Below are positions 1-7,345 of a stretch of DNA of 42,404 nt, piece after piece. The stretch is from Flavobacterium collinsii (lineage in GTDB: Bacteria > Bacteroidota > Bacteroidia > Flavobacteriales > Flavobacteriaceae), in contig NZ_CADCST010000079.1 of NCBI RefSeq assembly GCF_902804485.1, positions 1 through 42,404 of the forward strand, written 5' to 3'. How positions within the stretch are numbered: the stretch's first letter is position 1; each line of letters opens with the position of its first letter. The translations under genes were made by a program, and so were the position numbers. Under the pieces are notes generated by a model. That model saw only the letters and a list, made by a program, of their open reading frames with translations, was not told the DNA's origin and made no database searches.

Positions 1-583
1 AAATGTAATTATTTAATGTAGTGAGATACTTCTGATTGTTGGGTGAAAAATTACTTTGTAGGTATTTGTAAAGTATATTTACAGCATTTTTACAATTCAA
101 AACATCTATACCAACAAAACTTAATTGGCTCTCTTTACTTTGCGTTGAATTATAAAATCTCATCCATTCGATTAATGATAATATTTCGTTCGTATTCCAT
201 ATCCAATATCCTATTTTACTAAGAAGATCTTTTGGATTACCCTTCCCATCCTTAATATATGAATTAATGGACAAACAGTCACTATAATTAGCCTCTATTG
301 CAAATGTTTTCACATTACAATTAGTAACTAAGTATCTGAAAAACTTATCTTTTAAATCCTGAAATTCTTTAGTGCCATGCGTTGCCTCTCCAAAACCAAA
401 TATTTTTACATTTTGAAATATATCTTGAAATTTAAATAGTTCCTTAAAAGGGCATTCTGGATTTGAGTTATCAATGTCGATTAAACTTGAATTAATAGTA
501 ACAATTAATTCTTTACTCTGTGATCTTACAGATTTGAAAGAAGTAATAAAAACTATTAAGATTAATATTTTTAATTTATGCAT
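1..583 (-). CDS. Erythromycin esterase-like protein, 3' end cut by window edge
   Basis: An open frame of 194 codons starts at the ATG at 583 and runs off the left edge of the window, so only the N-terminal part is seen. A hydrophobic leader (residues 4-15, then polar up to about Q22) suggests a Sec signal peptide and a periplasmic location. Residues 62-74 read FGFGEATHGTKEF; this Glu-x-x-His motif, the later EANYSDC and the stretch WNTNEILSLIEWMR are typical of the erythromycin esterase (EreA/EreB-like) superfamily. Members hydrolyse macrolide lactones in a few cases, but most are uncharacterised, so macrolide resistance should not be assumed. The family call is fairly sure; the substrate is unknown. 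Confidence 0.75.
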   Translation of the reverse strand, partial: MHKLKILILIVFITSFKSVRSQSKELIVTINSSLIDIDNSNPECPFKELFKFQDIFQNVKIFGFGEATHGTKEFQDLKDKFFRYLVTNCNVKTFAIEANYSDCLSINSYIKDGKGNPKDLLSKIGYWIWNTNEILSLIEWMRFYNSTQSKESQLSFVGIDVLNCKNAVNILYKYLQSNFSPNNQKYLTTLNNYI

Positions 584-752
584 TTTCTAAAGAATTATGA
601 AATAAGTATATTTTGTTGACTACGTAATTAAAACACTCATTTAATTAATATTTTTCATTAAGACATGTTCAAAAATAAAAAATATCTTATATATTAAAAT
701 AGACTGCTCCCAAAAGTTTAGACGAATTTATAATTAAAATTAGATAATAATA

Positions 753-779
753 AGTCCCATATATAGGACTCATTTTTTT
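753..779. terminator. Weak hairpin downstream of the SUMF1-type gene
   Basis: AGTCC (753-757) pairs with GGACT (766-770) across an 8-nt loop. It is followed on the plus strand by CATTTTTTT and on the minus strand by a poorer TTATTATTAT. It lies just past the minus-strand gene ending at 864 and may serve as its terminator, although the better U-tract is on the other strand. Apart from this and the IS-end-like string at 700-723, I see nothing in 584-863. Confidence 0.3.
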
Positions 780-863
780 GAGATTAACCTTGATTCTACC
801 ATTAAATTATTTCCTTTTAAACCCTATTACCCAAATCAATTTTAGTCTTTTGCGAATAGTTTT

Positions 864-1676
864 TTATTTACTTTTCGCGATTCTAAATCCAAATCCGTCA
901 TTTCGTGTACCTTTTGGAGATTGGTATCTAACTTCTGGCATATGAATTCCATATTCTAATGGTTTTCCATCTAAGCTTTGGGTTTCGTAAAACCAACTAA
1001 CACCTTTCGAAACTTTATACGATCCTTCTCCTTCTGTTGGTCCTTGCGGGTTCTTTTTACTTACTAAACCATCCTTTTCAGGGTTGTACCAATCAGAAAC
1101 CCATTCACCAACATTTCCGGTCATATCATAAATTCCCAGTTCATTAGGCCTGAGAAGTCCAACTTTATGAAAGATACTGTCTGAATTTTCTTTTACCCAT
1201 CCAATCTCGATTGGATTATTACTACCACTATACTTGTAATTTTTAGTTTTCTTTCCTCCTTTAGCGGCATATTCCCATTCTGCTTCTGTTGGTAATCTTC
1301 CACCGGCCCATTTTGCAAAGTCATTAGCTTCATCCCAAGTTGCCAGCATTGGATTTTCGTCTATCCATTTATAATATACTTTTATTCCGTATGCATTTTC
1401 AATAGGTGCATCAGGCATTTTTCTGCCTGTTTTTTCACAAAACTCCCGAAACTGTTTAACAGTTATTTCATATTTACTTATGTAAAAATCATCAAGTTCA
1501 ACCATTCGGTGCGGGCTTGTAAATCCTTTTATTGTGTCGCCTTTGGGGCTAATGATGATTTGGTTTTTGCCCTGTTCAAAAGTCCCGCCATTTACAAAAA
1601 TCCAGTCAACATTATCTTGTCTACAAGAACTGAATATCAAAAGGCTGAGAAAGATCATAAATATATTTGTTTTCAT
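864..1676 (-). CDS. SUMF1/formylglycine-generating-enzyme-family lipoprotein
   Basis: The 270-residue protein begins with a lipoprotein signal, MKTNIFMIFLSLLIFSSC, so Cys18 is the likely lipidated residue and the mature protein is membrane anchored. The body shows the usual SUMF1 (FGE-sulfatase) landmarks: an early VNGGTFEQG, the central AKWAGGRLPTEAEWEYAAKGG, then GIYDMTGNVGEWVSDWY, and a C-terminal GFGFRIA. The same fold is used by formylglycine-generating enzymes and by gliding lipoproteins GldJ/GldK. This short, single-domain protein has no gliding neighbours and no sulfatase next to it, so its role is open. The start is supported by the signal peptide directly after the ATG. Confidence 0.88.
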   Translation of the reverse strand: MKTNIFMIFLSLLIFSSCRQDNVDWIFVNGGTFEQGKNQIIISPKGDTIKGFTSPHRMVELDDFYISKYEITVKQFREFCEKTGRKMPDAPIENAYGIKVYYKWIDENPMLATWDEANDFAKWAGGRLPTEAEWEYAAKGGKKTKNYKYSGSNNPIEIGWVKENSDSIFHKVGLLRPNELGIYDMTGNVGEWVSDWYNPEKDGLVSKKNPQGPTEGEGSYKVSKGVSWFYETQSLDGKPLEYGIHMPEVRYQSPKGTRNDGFGFRIAKSK

Positions 1677-1789
1677 AATGTCTGCTTAAAATTACTGTCA
1701 ACTTCTTTATATGTTGTACAAACTACGCAAAGCTCTCCAAATTGGCACAGCGTTGTGTGATAAAGTGCTCTATTTTTTATCATAAATCA

Positions 1790-1942
1790 GTAAGATGCAC
1801 ATCGAACAATAATCTTCGTCCAACTTTCGACCCTATAAAAAGAGGTTTTAAAACTACACGGAGAAAAAATCGATTATACGAGGGCATGCTTAAAGAAAAA
1901 GATGAAATGATGGCAAGGCTTGAAAAATTAATCAATAAATAG
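1790..1942 (+). pseudogene. 3' remnant of a small regulator-like gene
   Basis: The frame is open to the stop at 1940-1942 but has no ATG in its first part, and a good terminator follows at 1980. The last residues, YEGMLKEKDEMMARLEKL, form an amphipathic coiled coil of the kind seen at the C-terminus of Bacteroidota XRE-type HTH regulators. No HTH domain remains upstream. I read it as the tail of a lost gene. The family link is a memory-based resemblance only. Confidence 0.3.
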
Positions 1943-1979
1943 TTTCAGAATAAATCATTTTTATAAAAAATATCAAAAT

Positions 1980-2016
1980 AAAGCTTCAGGGGAAATCTGA
2001 AGCTTTATTTTTATTA
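1980..2016 (+). terminator. Rho-independent terminator, AAAGCTTC family
   Basis: AAAGCTTCAG (1980-1989) pairs perfectly with CTGAAGCTTT (1997-2006) across a 7-nt loop, followed by ATTTTTATT. Near-identical hairpins occur after other plus-strand units at 14119, 20109 and 20368. Confidence 0.8.
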
Positions 2017-2050
2017 ACTTCCCTTCTTTGTTAACATTTCGTTGCGTTCA

Positions 2051-2065
2051 CGAGCGGGACGCTCG
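2051..2065. repeat. GC-rich palindrome CGAGCG-GGA-CGCTCG
   Basis: A 6-bp perfect inverted repeat with a 3-nt loop sits in a GC-rich patch (about 2041-2090) that stands out from the AT-rich surroundings just upstream of the DUF4259-like gene. It could be a dispersed intergenic repeat; only one copy is present in the window. Confidence 0.4.
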
Positions 2066-2142
2066 CGCCAGCAGGGGAAGGACATGCCCTATAAAGCATT
2101 ATTTATACAAATTATAAGCCGTTTTAGAAAAACATTACAAAT

Positions 2143-3012
2143 ATGGGAACTTGGGGAACAGCGATAAAAGATAGTGATGCATTTGCAGACATTTATGATG
2201 AGTTCTTTGAACTTTATAACAAAGGTGGACATCCAGAAGATATTTCTAAAAAAATAATTACAGACAATTGGGAAATACTAGAAATTGAAGAAGAAAAACA
2301 TAGTTTATGGTTTGCTCTTGCTTTAGCTCAATGGGAAACAAAATCACTTGAACCAAAAATATTATCGACAATTGAAGAGATTGTAACATCAGGTACAGAT
2401 ATACAAATCTGGTCGAATTTTGATGCAACTGAGCTAGATATTAAAAGACGGAAAATTGCTTTAGATAAGTTTTTAGATAAAATAAGGTCTGACAGACCAA
2501 AACCAAAACCAAGAAAGCGAGTTAAATTAAAAACACCAATATTTTCAACTGGAGACTGTTTAACTTTTAAAATGAAAAATGGAAATTATGGTGGTGCTGT
2601 TATTTTGGCGACCGATACTAATCCAGAAACAGCTTATAATTTGGTAGCTACTACACGACTAAATAAAAAAACTAAACCTTCACTTGTTGATTTTGAAAAT
2701 GCAGAAGTACTTCTTTGTAATTTTGGACAATGGCAAAATAAACCAGATGTGATTTGGTATATGCCTGACCTTTATTATAAAAATTTTTCAGCCCTTTACG
2801 AGCATATAGGTAAAATATCTATAGAAATTGAATATGACGTTAAAAATTACGTAGGGAAAGGATATTTATTCGGTCCATCTTATTCATCAGGTTGGAATAT
2901 GAACAATGCCATTGAAAAACAGTTTGAATCAGAACTTTTAAAACCAAAACCTTCAAGAATATTAACTGTAAAACAATTGACGAAAAAGAAGAAGTGGTGG
3001 GAAATATTTTGA
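2143..3012 (+). CDS. DUF4259-like N-terminal domain protein, function unknown
   Basis: The 289-residue protein has no signal peptide and is probably cytoplasmic. Its first 40 residues, beginning MGTWGTAIKDSDAFADI, match the pattern of DUF4259 proteins. From about residue 135 (FSTGDCLTFKMKNGNYGGAVIL) it resembles the small beta-rich Imm26-type fold, with a G-D...G-x-Y-G-G pattern. The linker at about residues 115-130 is Lys/Arg/Pro rich and the C-terminus is very basic (KQLTKKKKWWEIF). DUF4259 and Imm26-like proteins are often found in toxin-immunity neighbourhoods, but no toxin gene is visible beside it. The ATG at 2143 is chosen because the conserved MGTWGT is always N-terminal. The function is not known. 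Confidence 0.7.
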   Translation: MGTWGTAIKDSDAFADIYDEFFELYNKGGHPEDISKKIITDNWEILEIEEEKHSLWFALALAQWETKSLEPKILSTIEEIVTSGTDIQIWSNFDATELDIKRRKIALDKFLDKIRSDRPKPKPRKRVKLKTPIFSTGDCLTFKMKNGNYGGAVILATDTNPETAYNLVATTRLNKKTKPSLVDFENAEVLLCNFGQWQNKPDVIWYMPDLYYKNFSALYEHIGKISIEIEYDVKNYVGKGYLFGPSYSSGWNMNNAIEKQFESELLKPKPSRILTVKQLTKKKKWWEIF

Positions 3013-3153
3013 CAAAACAGATTATATCACCCGCTTGGGTTACCTAGATTTTCTATGGATTTAACGTTTTTAAATTCAATTCTGTTAAACCAAAATACTC
3101 TGCTTACAGTAACCATTGTTTTTTTAAATATAATCACTAATATTAACAATCCT

Positions 3154-3204
3154 ATGAAAATCATCACTAAACTCGTTAAATTTCTCAATATTACCCAATA
3201 CTAA
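3154..3204 (+). CDS. Possible 16-residue ORF ending at a terminator
   Basis: ATG at 3154 opens MKIITKLVKFLNITQY, then TAA. A terminator stem begins six bases later. The peptide is short and amphipathic. It may be a truncated relic or chance; placement right before a terminator is the only support. Confidence 0.18.
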   Translation: MKIITKLVKFLNITQY

Positions 3205-3209
3205 GACAA

Positions 3210-3236
3210 ATCTTCAGAGAAATCTGGAGTTTTTTT
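3210..3236 (+). terminator. Probable rho-independent terminator
   Basis: CTTCAG (3212-3217) pairs with CTGGAG (3224-3229, one G-T pair), followed by TTTTTTT. It resembles a shortened, decayed copy of the AAAGCTTC hairpin family. Confidence 0.6.
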
Positions 3237-3297
3237 ATTTAAGTTAAAACATAAAAAGTTAAGAGCCTTTTATAAAGTTTGCAATTTCTAAGAAACC

Positions 3298-3334
3298 AAA
3301 AAAAATGCGCAAAGTTCACAGGAACATTTGCGCA
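3298..3334 (-). terminator. Terminator of the M13 peptidase gene
   Basis: On the minus strand, GCGCAAATGTTC pairs with GAACTTTGCGC around a CTGT loop with one bulged base, followed by a run of seven T. It lies 30 bases past the stop codon at 3365. Confidence 0.8.
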
Positions 3335-3364
3335 GCTTTTCATTGGAAAATTTCAACTAAGATA

Positions 3365-5377
3365 TTACCAAATTGTTATTCTGTCTTTCTTCGGTAAAAA
3401 CATTTTATCTCCGGGTTGTACATTAAATGCTTCGTAAAAAGGAGTAGTATTCATTAAAGTACCATTTACACGCCAAATTGGTGGAGAATGTGGGTTATTA
3501 TTAATCCACAAACGCAGGAACTCGTCTTTCATTTTTACTCTCCATATTTTGGCTAACGAAATAAAGAAACGCTGGTCTGGAGTAAATCCGTCTATTTTTG
3601 TGTTTCCTTTTCCTTGTTCGGTCATTTTAAACGCATCATAAGCAACTGCTAATCCTGCAATATCTGCCGTATTTTCGCCAACTGTCATGGCACCATTAAC
3701 GTGCAGATCACCCAAAACAGTATAGGTGCTGTACAAATTGATCACCTGCTGTACTCTTGATTTAAACTGTGCATAATCCTCTTTTGTCCACCAGTTTTTT
3801 AAGTTACCATCCTTATCATATTGCGCCCCCTGATCGTCAAAAGTATGGGTTATTTCGTGACCAATCACCATTCCGATACCTCCATAGTTAAGTGCATCAT
3901 CTGCATTATTATCAAAATAGGGAGGTTGTAAAATACCTGCAGGAAAAACAATTTCATTTGCAGTAGGGTTATTATATGCTGTAACAGTTGGAACTGTCGT
4001 ATACCATTCAGATCTATCAACTGGTTTACCCAATTTTGCCAATTGAAGTTGATAGTCAACCGTAGCGGCCGAAACCATATTCTCAAAATAAGCATCCCTG
4101 GCAATATGTACCTTGCTATAGTCTCTCCATTTGTCCGGATATCCTATTTTCTTAGTCATGGCGGCCAATTTTTCTTTTGCTTTTTGTTTTGTAACAGGGC
4201 TCATCCATTCCAATTTATCAATTCTTATGGCATAAGCTTTTTGCAAATTATTCACGAGGATTAACATACGTTTTTTAGCATCTTCCGAAAAATATTTCTT
4301 AACATACAATTCGCCCAATGCGTCGCCTAAGTAAGCATCAAGAACACTAGCCATTTTTTCACCACGTGATTTTTGAACAGCCTGACCAGAAAGCACTTTG
4401 GTATATTCAAATGAAGCATCTACAAAAGGTTTACTTAAATCATCTGCATATCTTTCTAAAGAATTTGCTTTCAGGTAAATTTTCCAATTAGCAATAGGAA
4501 CAGATTTTAAAAGTTTATTAAGGGCATCATAATACGCAGGTTGACCTACATTAATAAAATCGGTTTTAGCCCCTAAATTATTTAAAAAAGCAGTCCAGCC
4601 TATGTTGGGATGTCTTTTTACAAGATCTGTTACAGCTATTTTATTATAATTGGCCTGTACATCCCGAAGCTCAACTTTTGTTTTATGCGAAACAGCGAGT
4701 TGTTTGTCTATATCGTACACCAAATTAGCATTCTTTTTAGCCTCTTCGGCATTGCTGCCTGTTTGTTGAAATAATGTAGTTAGGTATTTTTTGTACGATT
4801 CCTGTATCGCAACAGTTGGTGCATCTGATTTGAAATAATAGTCCCTGTCAGGCAAACCGATACCCGTTTGATAGATTTGAGCAATGTTCATACTGCTGTT
4901 TTTATCATCGGTTGACACTCCAAAAGCTATAATAGAAGAATTGCCCACTTTTACTTCATTAACTACAAAGTTCATTAAAGACGGTAAATCGCTAATTGCT
5001 TCAATTTTAGCCAATAGAGGTTTGATAGGTGTATAACCGCGTTTGTCAATAGTTACGGTATCCATACCTGATGCATAAAAGTCACCTACCTTTTGTGCTA
5101 TACTTCCTGCTGAATTCTTACTTTGCGAAATACTGTCCAATATTCCTTGCAGACGCATTCGTTGCGGGTAATTCATAAACATGTAGACACCTACTCCGGT
5201 TTGAGATGCAGGTATTGATACAGAGTCATACCATTTACCATTTACATATTTAAAAAAATCATTACCAGGACGCAATGTGGAATCTATTCCGGTGATAGCA
5301 ATGTTTTTTTCCTTTTGATGTTTAGAGCACGCTGTTAAAGCTAAGAATGCAATGAAGAGCATTAGTGATTTTTTCAT
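3365..5377 (-). CDS. M13 family (neprilysin/PepO-like) zinc metallopeptidase lipoprotein
   Basis: The 670-residue protein carries a lipoprotein signal, MKKSLMLFIAFLALTAC (Cys17). Its length and layout fit the M13 family: an N-terminal M13_N half starting DSTLRPGNDFFKYVNGKW, and a catalytic C-terminal half. The zinc site is IGHEITHTFD (His507-Glu508-x-x-His511), with the third ligand in ENTADIAGL. The preceding NEIVFPAGILQPPYFD and the late NPHSPPIWRVNG are also standard M13 signatures. It should cleave oligopeptides in the periplasm or at the membrane face. It stands alone with its own terminator. Confidence 0.96.
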   Translation of the reverse strand: MKKSLMLFIAFLALTACSKHQKEKNIAITGIDSTLRPGNDFFKYVNGKWYDSVSIPASQTGVGVYMFMNYPQRMRLQGILDSISQSKNSAGSIAQKVGDFYASGMDTVTIDKRGYTPIKPLLAKIEAISDLPSLMNFVVNEVKVGNSSIIAFGVSTDDKNSSMNIAQIYQTGIGLPDRDYYFKSDAPTVAIQESYKKYLTTLFQQTGSNAEEAKKNANLVYDIDKQLAVSHKTKVELRDVQANYNKIAVTDLVKRHPNIGWTAFLNNLGAKTDFINVGQPAYYDALNKLLKSVPIANWKIYLKANSLERYADDLSKPFVDASFEYTKVLSGQAVQKSRGEKMASVLDAYLGDALGELYVKKYFSEDAKKRMLILVNNLQKAYAIRIDKLEWMSPVTKQKAKEKLAAMTKKIGYPDKWRDYSKVHIARDAYFENMVSAATVDYQLQLAKLGKPVDRSEWYTTVPTVTAYNNPTANEIVFPAGILQPPYFDNNADDALNYGGIGMVIGHEITHTFDDQGAQYDKDGNLKNWWTKEDYAQFKSRVQQVINLYSTYTVLGDLHVNGAMTVGENTADIAGLAVAYDAFKMTEQGKGNTKIDGFTPDQRFFISLAKIWRVKMKDEFLRLWINNNPHSPPIWRVNGTLMNTTPFYEAFNVQPGDKMFLPKKDRITIW

Positions 5378-5711
5378 AATCTAAATTATTTCTATTAAAA
5401 TGAACTGAAAAACGTTTGAAAGCAGGTATTTTAAAATGTATATGACTGGCATATTTGATTTTAGCAGAACAATATACGGAATTCAGTTTTTAATTCCGAT
5501 GTTCTTGTTAGAATTACTACCTAAAAAACATAATGATAAGCTGTTAGTTATTGTTAATTATAGTAATTCATCATAATATTATGGAGCTAAAGCAGATTTA
5601 AGACTAAATTATGCCCGTTATTCAGACTTACAAAATCATCCTAAATACAAAACCAACTTTCAATCAACGTTATTATCCAAATTCGCTGTAGTAGTTGTTG
5701 GCAACAGGCTT
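5378..5711. other. Intergenic region, nothing recognised
   Basis: This 334-bp stretch is AT-rich and lies upstream of the M13 gene and downstream of the CxC protein gene. I found no ORF, no clear TAnnTTTG element and no strong hairpin. Confidence 0.5.
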
Positions 5712-6221
5712 TTATTTACTTCTTATTCTCAGATTAGTTATTTCGTTTTCTAAATCAGACTTTGATCTTAATTTCCTATTAGCAGTTCCCTTTTTAATTT
5801 GAGATTTTGACGCATTCGGAGACGGTGGTTTTGGCAGTTTTGTTGCAGAAATATTAGGTTCCGGATTCTTAAAACTTCTCGTTAACCCACAAATATTTAT
5901 TTTAATCACATTACCTGTGGAAGACTTTGCGTAAATCAGCCATTTTCCAACTTCATCAATTACAGGCCCACATGATTCTCCATATATTCCGCTGTACACT
6001 TTTCCGTTTTTTACTCCCTTAAAAGATTCAATAACTTTAATTTCAAAAGTATGTTTTTTAGCATCAATTTTTAAAACTTCTCCGACGAAAATATACTTTG
6101 AATTCGTAAACTCTCTATTTTGAATTTCTTTTAAACTTTTAGGGATTTTACACTCGCAAGCAACTGATTTACTTGAAATCAAAAAAGTCAGAAATAATAT
6201 TATTAAAATTCGTGTTCTCAT
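5712..6221 (-). CDS. Small exported CxC protein, possible TIMP/NTR-like fold
   Basis: The 169-residue protein has a signal peptide (hydrophobic residues 5-17) cut near SVACECK, leaving Cys-x-Cys at or next to the mature N-terminus. The following segment, YIFVGEVLKIDAKKHTFEIKVIESFKG, and the later Cys in ESCGP and INICGL fit a small OB-like beta-barrel with disulfides, as in TIMP/netrin-type domains. The tail (about 125-169) is Lys/Pro/Ser rich and probably disordered. TIMP-like bacterial proteins are poorly characterised. The M13 metallopeptidase downstream on the same strand is 335 bp away, so a functional link is only a suggestion. Confidence 0.6.
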   Translation of the reverse strand: MRTRILIILFLTFLISSKSVACECKIPKSLKEIQNREFTNSKYIFVGEVLKIDAKKHTFEIKVIESFKGVKNGKVYSGIYGESCGPVIDEVGKWLIYAKSSTGNVIKINICGLTRSFKNPEPNISATKLPKPPSPNASKSQIKKGTANRKLRSKSDLENEITNLRIRSK

Positions 6222-6353
6222 TTTTTAAAACTTGTCGTCAATTTTCGGGGACTACTGCTGAGTCTGGAACTAAATTAAGCCCATTCTTCGGATTTGGCAA
6301 ATCATTTAGATTCAAAATCAGAAGCTATAAAAAGGGAAAAACATTTAAAATCC

Positions 6354-6400
6354 GTTTTTATCAGCGTTTTCGCCTAGCGAATCCGTATAATCTGTGTACT
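6354..6400. repeat. Copy of a dispersed intergenic repeat (TTCGC..AGCGAA core)
   Basis: The string GCGTTTTCGCCTAGCGAATC followed by a CCGTATAATCTGTG-like tail matches, with differences, the copies at 20011, 20270 and 39584. Confidence 0.55.
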
Positions 6401-6424
6401 ATTTGCATTCTAAAATTCATTGAT

Positions 6425-7159
6425 TTATGACTTATCCGCAGCAACCATAATAAAAATTGGTCTTCTTAACTCGTCTTTCATTTCCGGATATTTTTCAATA
6501 ATTTCCTCCGACGGTTTTGGTTCCGATATTTGTGTAATACTAAAACCTGAATCAATTACAATATTTAGAATACTTGCTACTGTTCGATGGTATTTTACTA
6601 CTTTATGGCCTAAAAAAGAGGTTTCTCTTGCTCCTTCGTACTGATAATTGTCAACTGGCCAATGTAGTCGGTTTCCATTTTCATCTTTAAACCAATCTTG
6701 CTCACTTTTTGCTGTAAAAACAGGATGTTCCATAGAAAAAACAAAACTTCCGCCCTTCTTTAAATACTTATTGATTTTACGAAAAAGAGCTTTTAGATCT
6801 TGTATATAATGAAAGGTAAGTGAACTAAAAATAACATCAAACTGCTCCTTTTCAAATTCAATATCTTCTATTGGCATTTGATAATATTCTATTGATAATC
6901 CTTTTGATTTTTCCTTTGCTTTATCAATCATTTTTTTTGACAAATCAATTCCAATGACACTCTCTGCACCTTTTTCTTTTGCGTAAATACAATGCCATCC
7001 ATAACCGCAACCCAGATCAAGAACATTTTTCCCTTGAAAATCAGGCAGCATCTTTTTTAAAACATGCCACTCTCCTGCCGAATTCAAACCATCAATCGAA
7101 CGCGCCATTTTACCATAGTTTTCAAAAAAATCTGTATCATCGTAAATATTCTGTTTCAT
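6425..7159 (-). CDS. Class I SAM-dependent methyltransferase
   Basis: The 244-residue cytoplasmic protein has a standard Rossmann methyltransferase core. Motif I is NVLDLGCGYG (residues 45-54), the acidic SAM-binding strand is VIGIDLS, motif IV is FDVIFSSLTFHYIQDL, and the following KKGGSFVFSMEHP is typical of the Methyltransf_11/25 group. The length fits. The substrate cannot be told from sequence. No operon partner is close: the upstream gene is divergent and the downstream gene is about 200 bp away. Confidence 0.92.
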   Translation of the reverse strand: MKQNIYDDTDFFENYGKMARSIDGLNSAGEWHVLKKMLPDFQGKNVLDLGCGYGWHCIYAKEKGAESVIGIDLSKKMIDKAKEKSKGLSIEYYQMPIEDIEFEKEQFDVIFSSLTFHYIQDLKALFRKINKYLKKGGSFVFSMEHPVFTAKSEQDWFKDENGNRLHWPVDNYQYEGARETSFLGHKVVKYHRTVASILNIVIDSGFSITQISEPKPSEEIIEKYPEMKDELRRPIFIMVAADKS

Positions 7160-7345
7160 CTCTTCATTTATTTATTAAACCTCGCTCCCCGGGACGTTCT
7201 CCTGAATGCATCACAATTTTGCCCAATAAGATCGATTAGCGTTAACAGCGAATATATAAAATATCTTACTAAAGCCTATAGGCATTTTGTTGTAATTTAT
7301 AAGAGAATACAATATCTTGCAACACATAAAACTAACCATAATTAA

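Larger units (their letters stand above)
3013..3364. other. Intergenic region with two convergent terminators and one tiny ORF
   Basis: This 352-bp gap separates the convergent DUF4259-like and M13 genes. It contains a possible 16-codon ORF (3154-3204), a plus-strand hairpin at 3210 and a minus-strand hairpin at 3298. No longer reading frame with a start codon is apparent. Confidence 0.6.

Noticed and set aside
1..583. Calling the edge gene a macrolide-resistance determinant
   Set aside because: Only the N-terminal part is visible and most members of the family do not act on macrolides.
864..1676. Assignment as gliding protein GldJ/GldK
   Set aside because: It shares only the general SUMF1 fold, is short, and has no gliding or T9SS core genes beside it.
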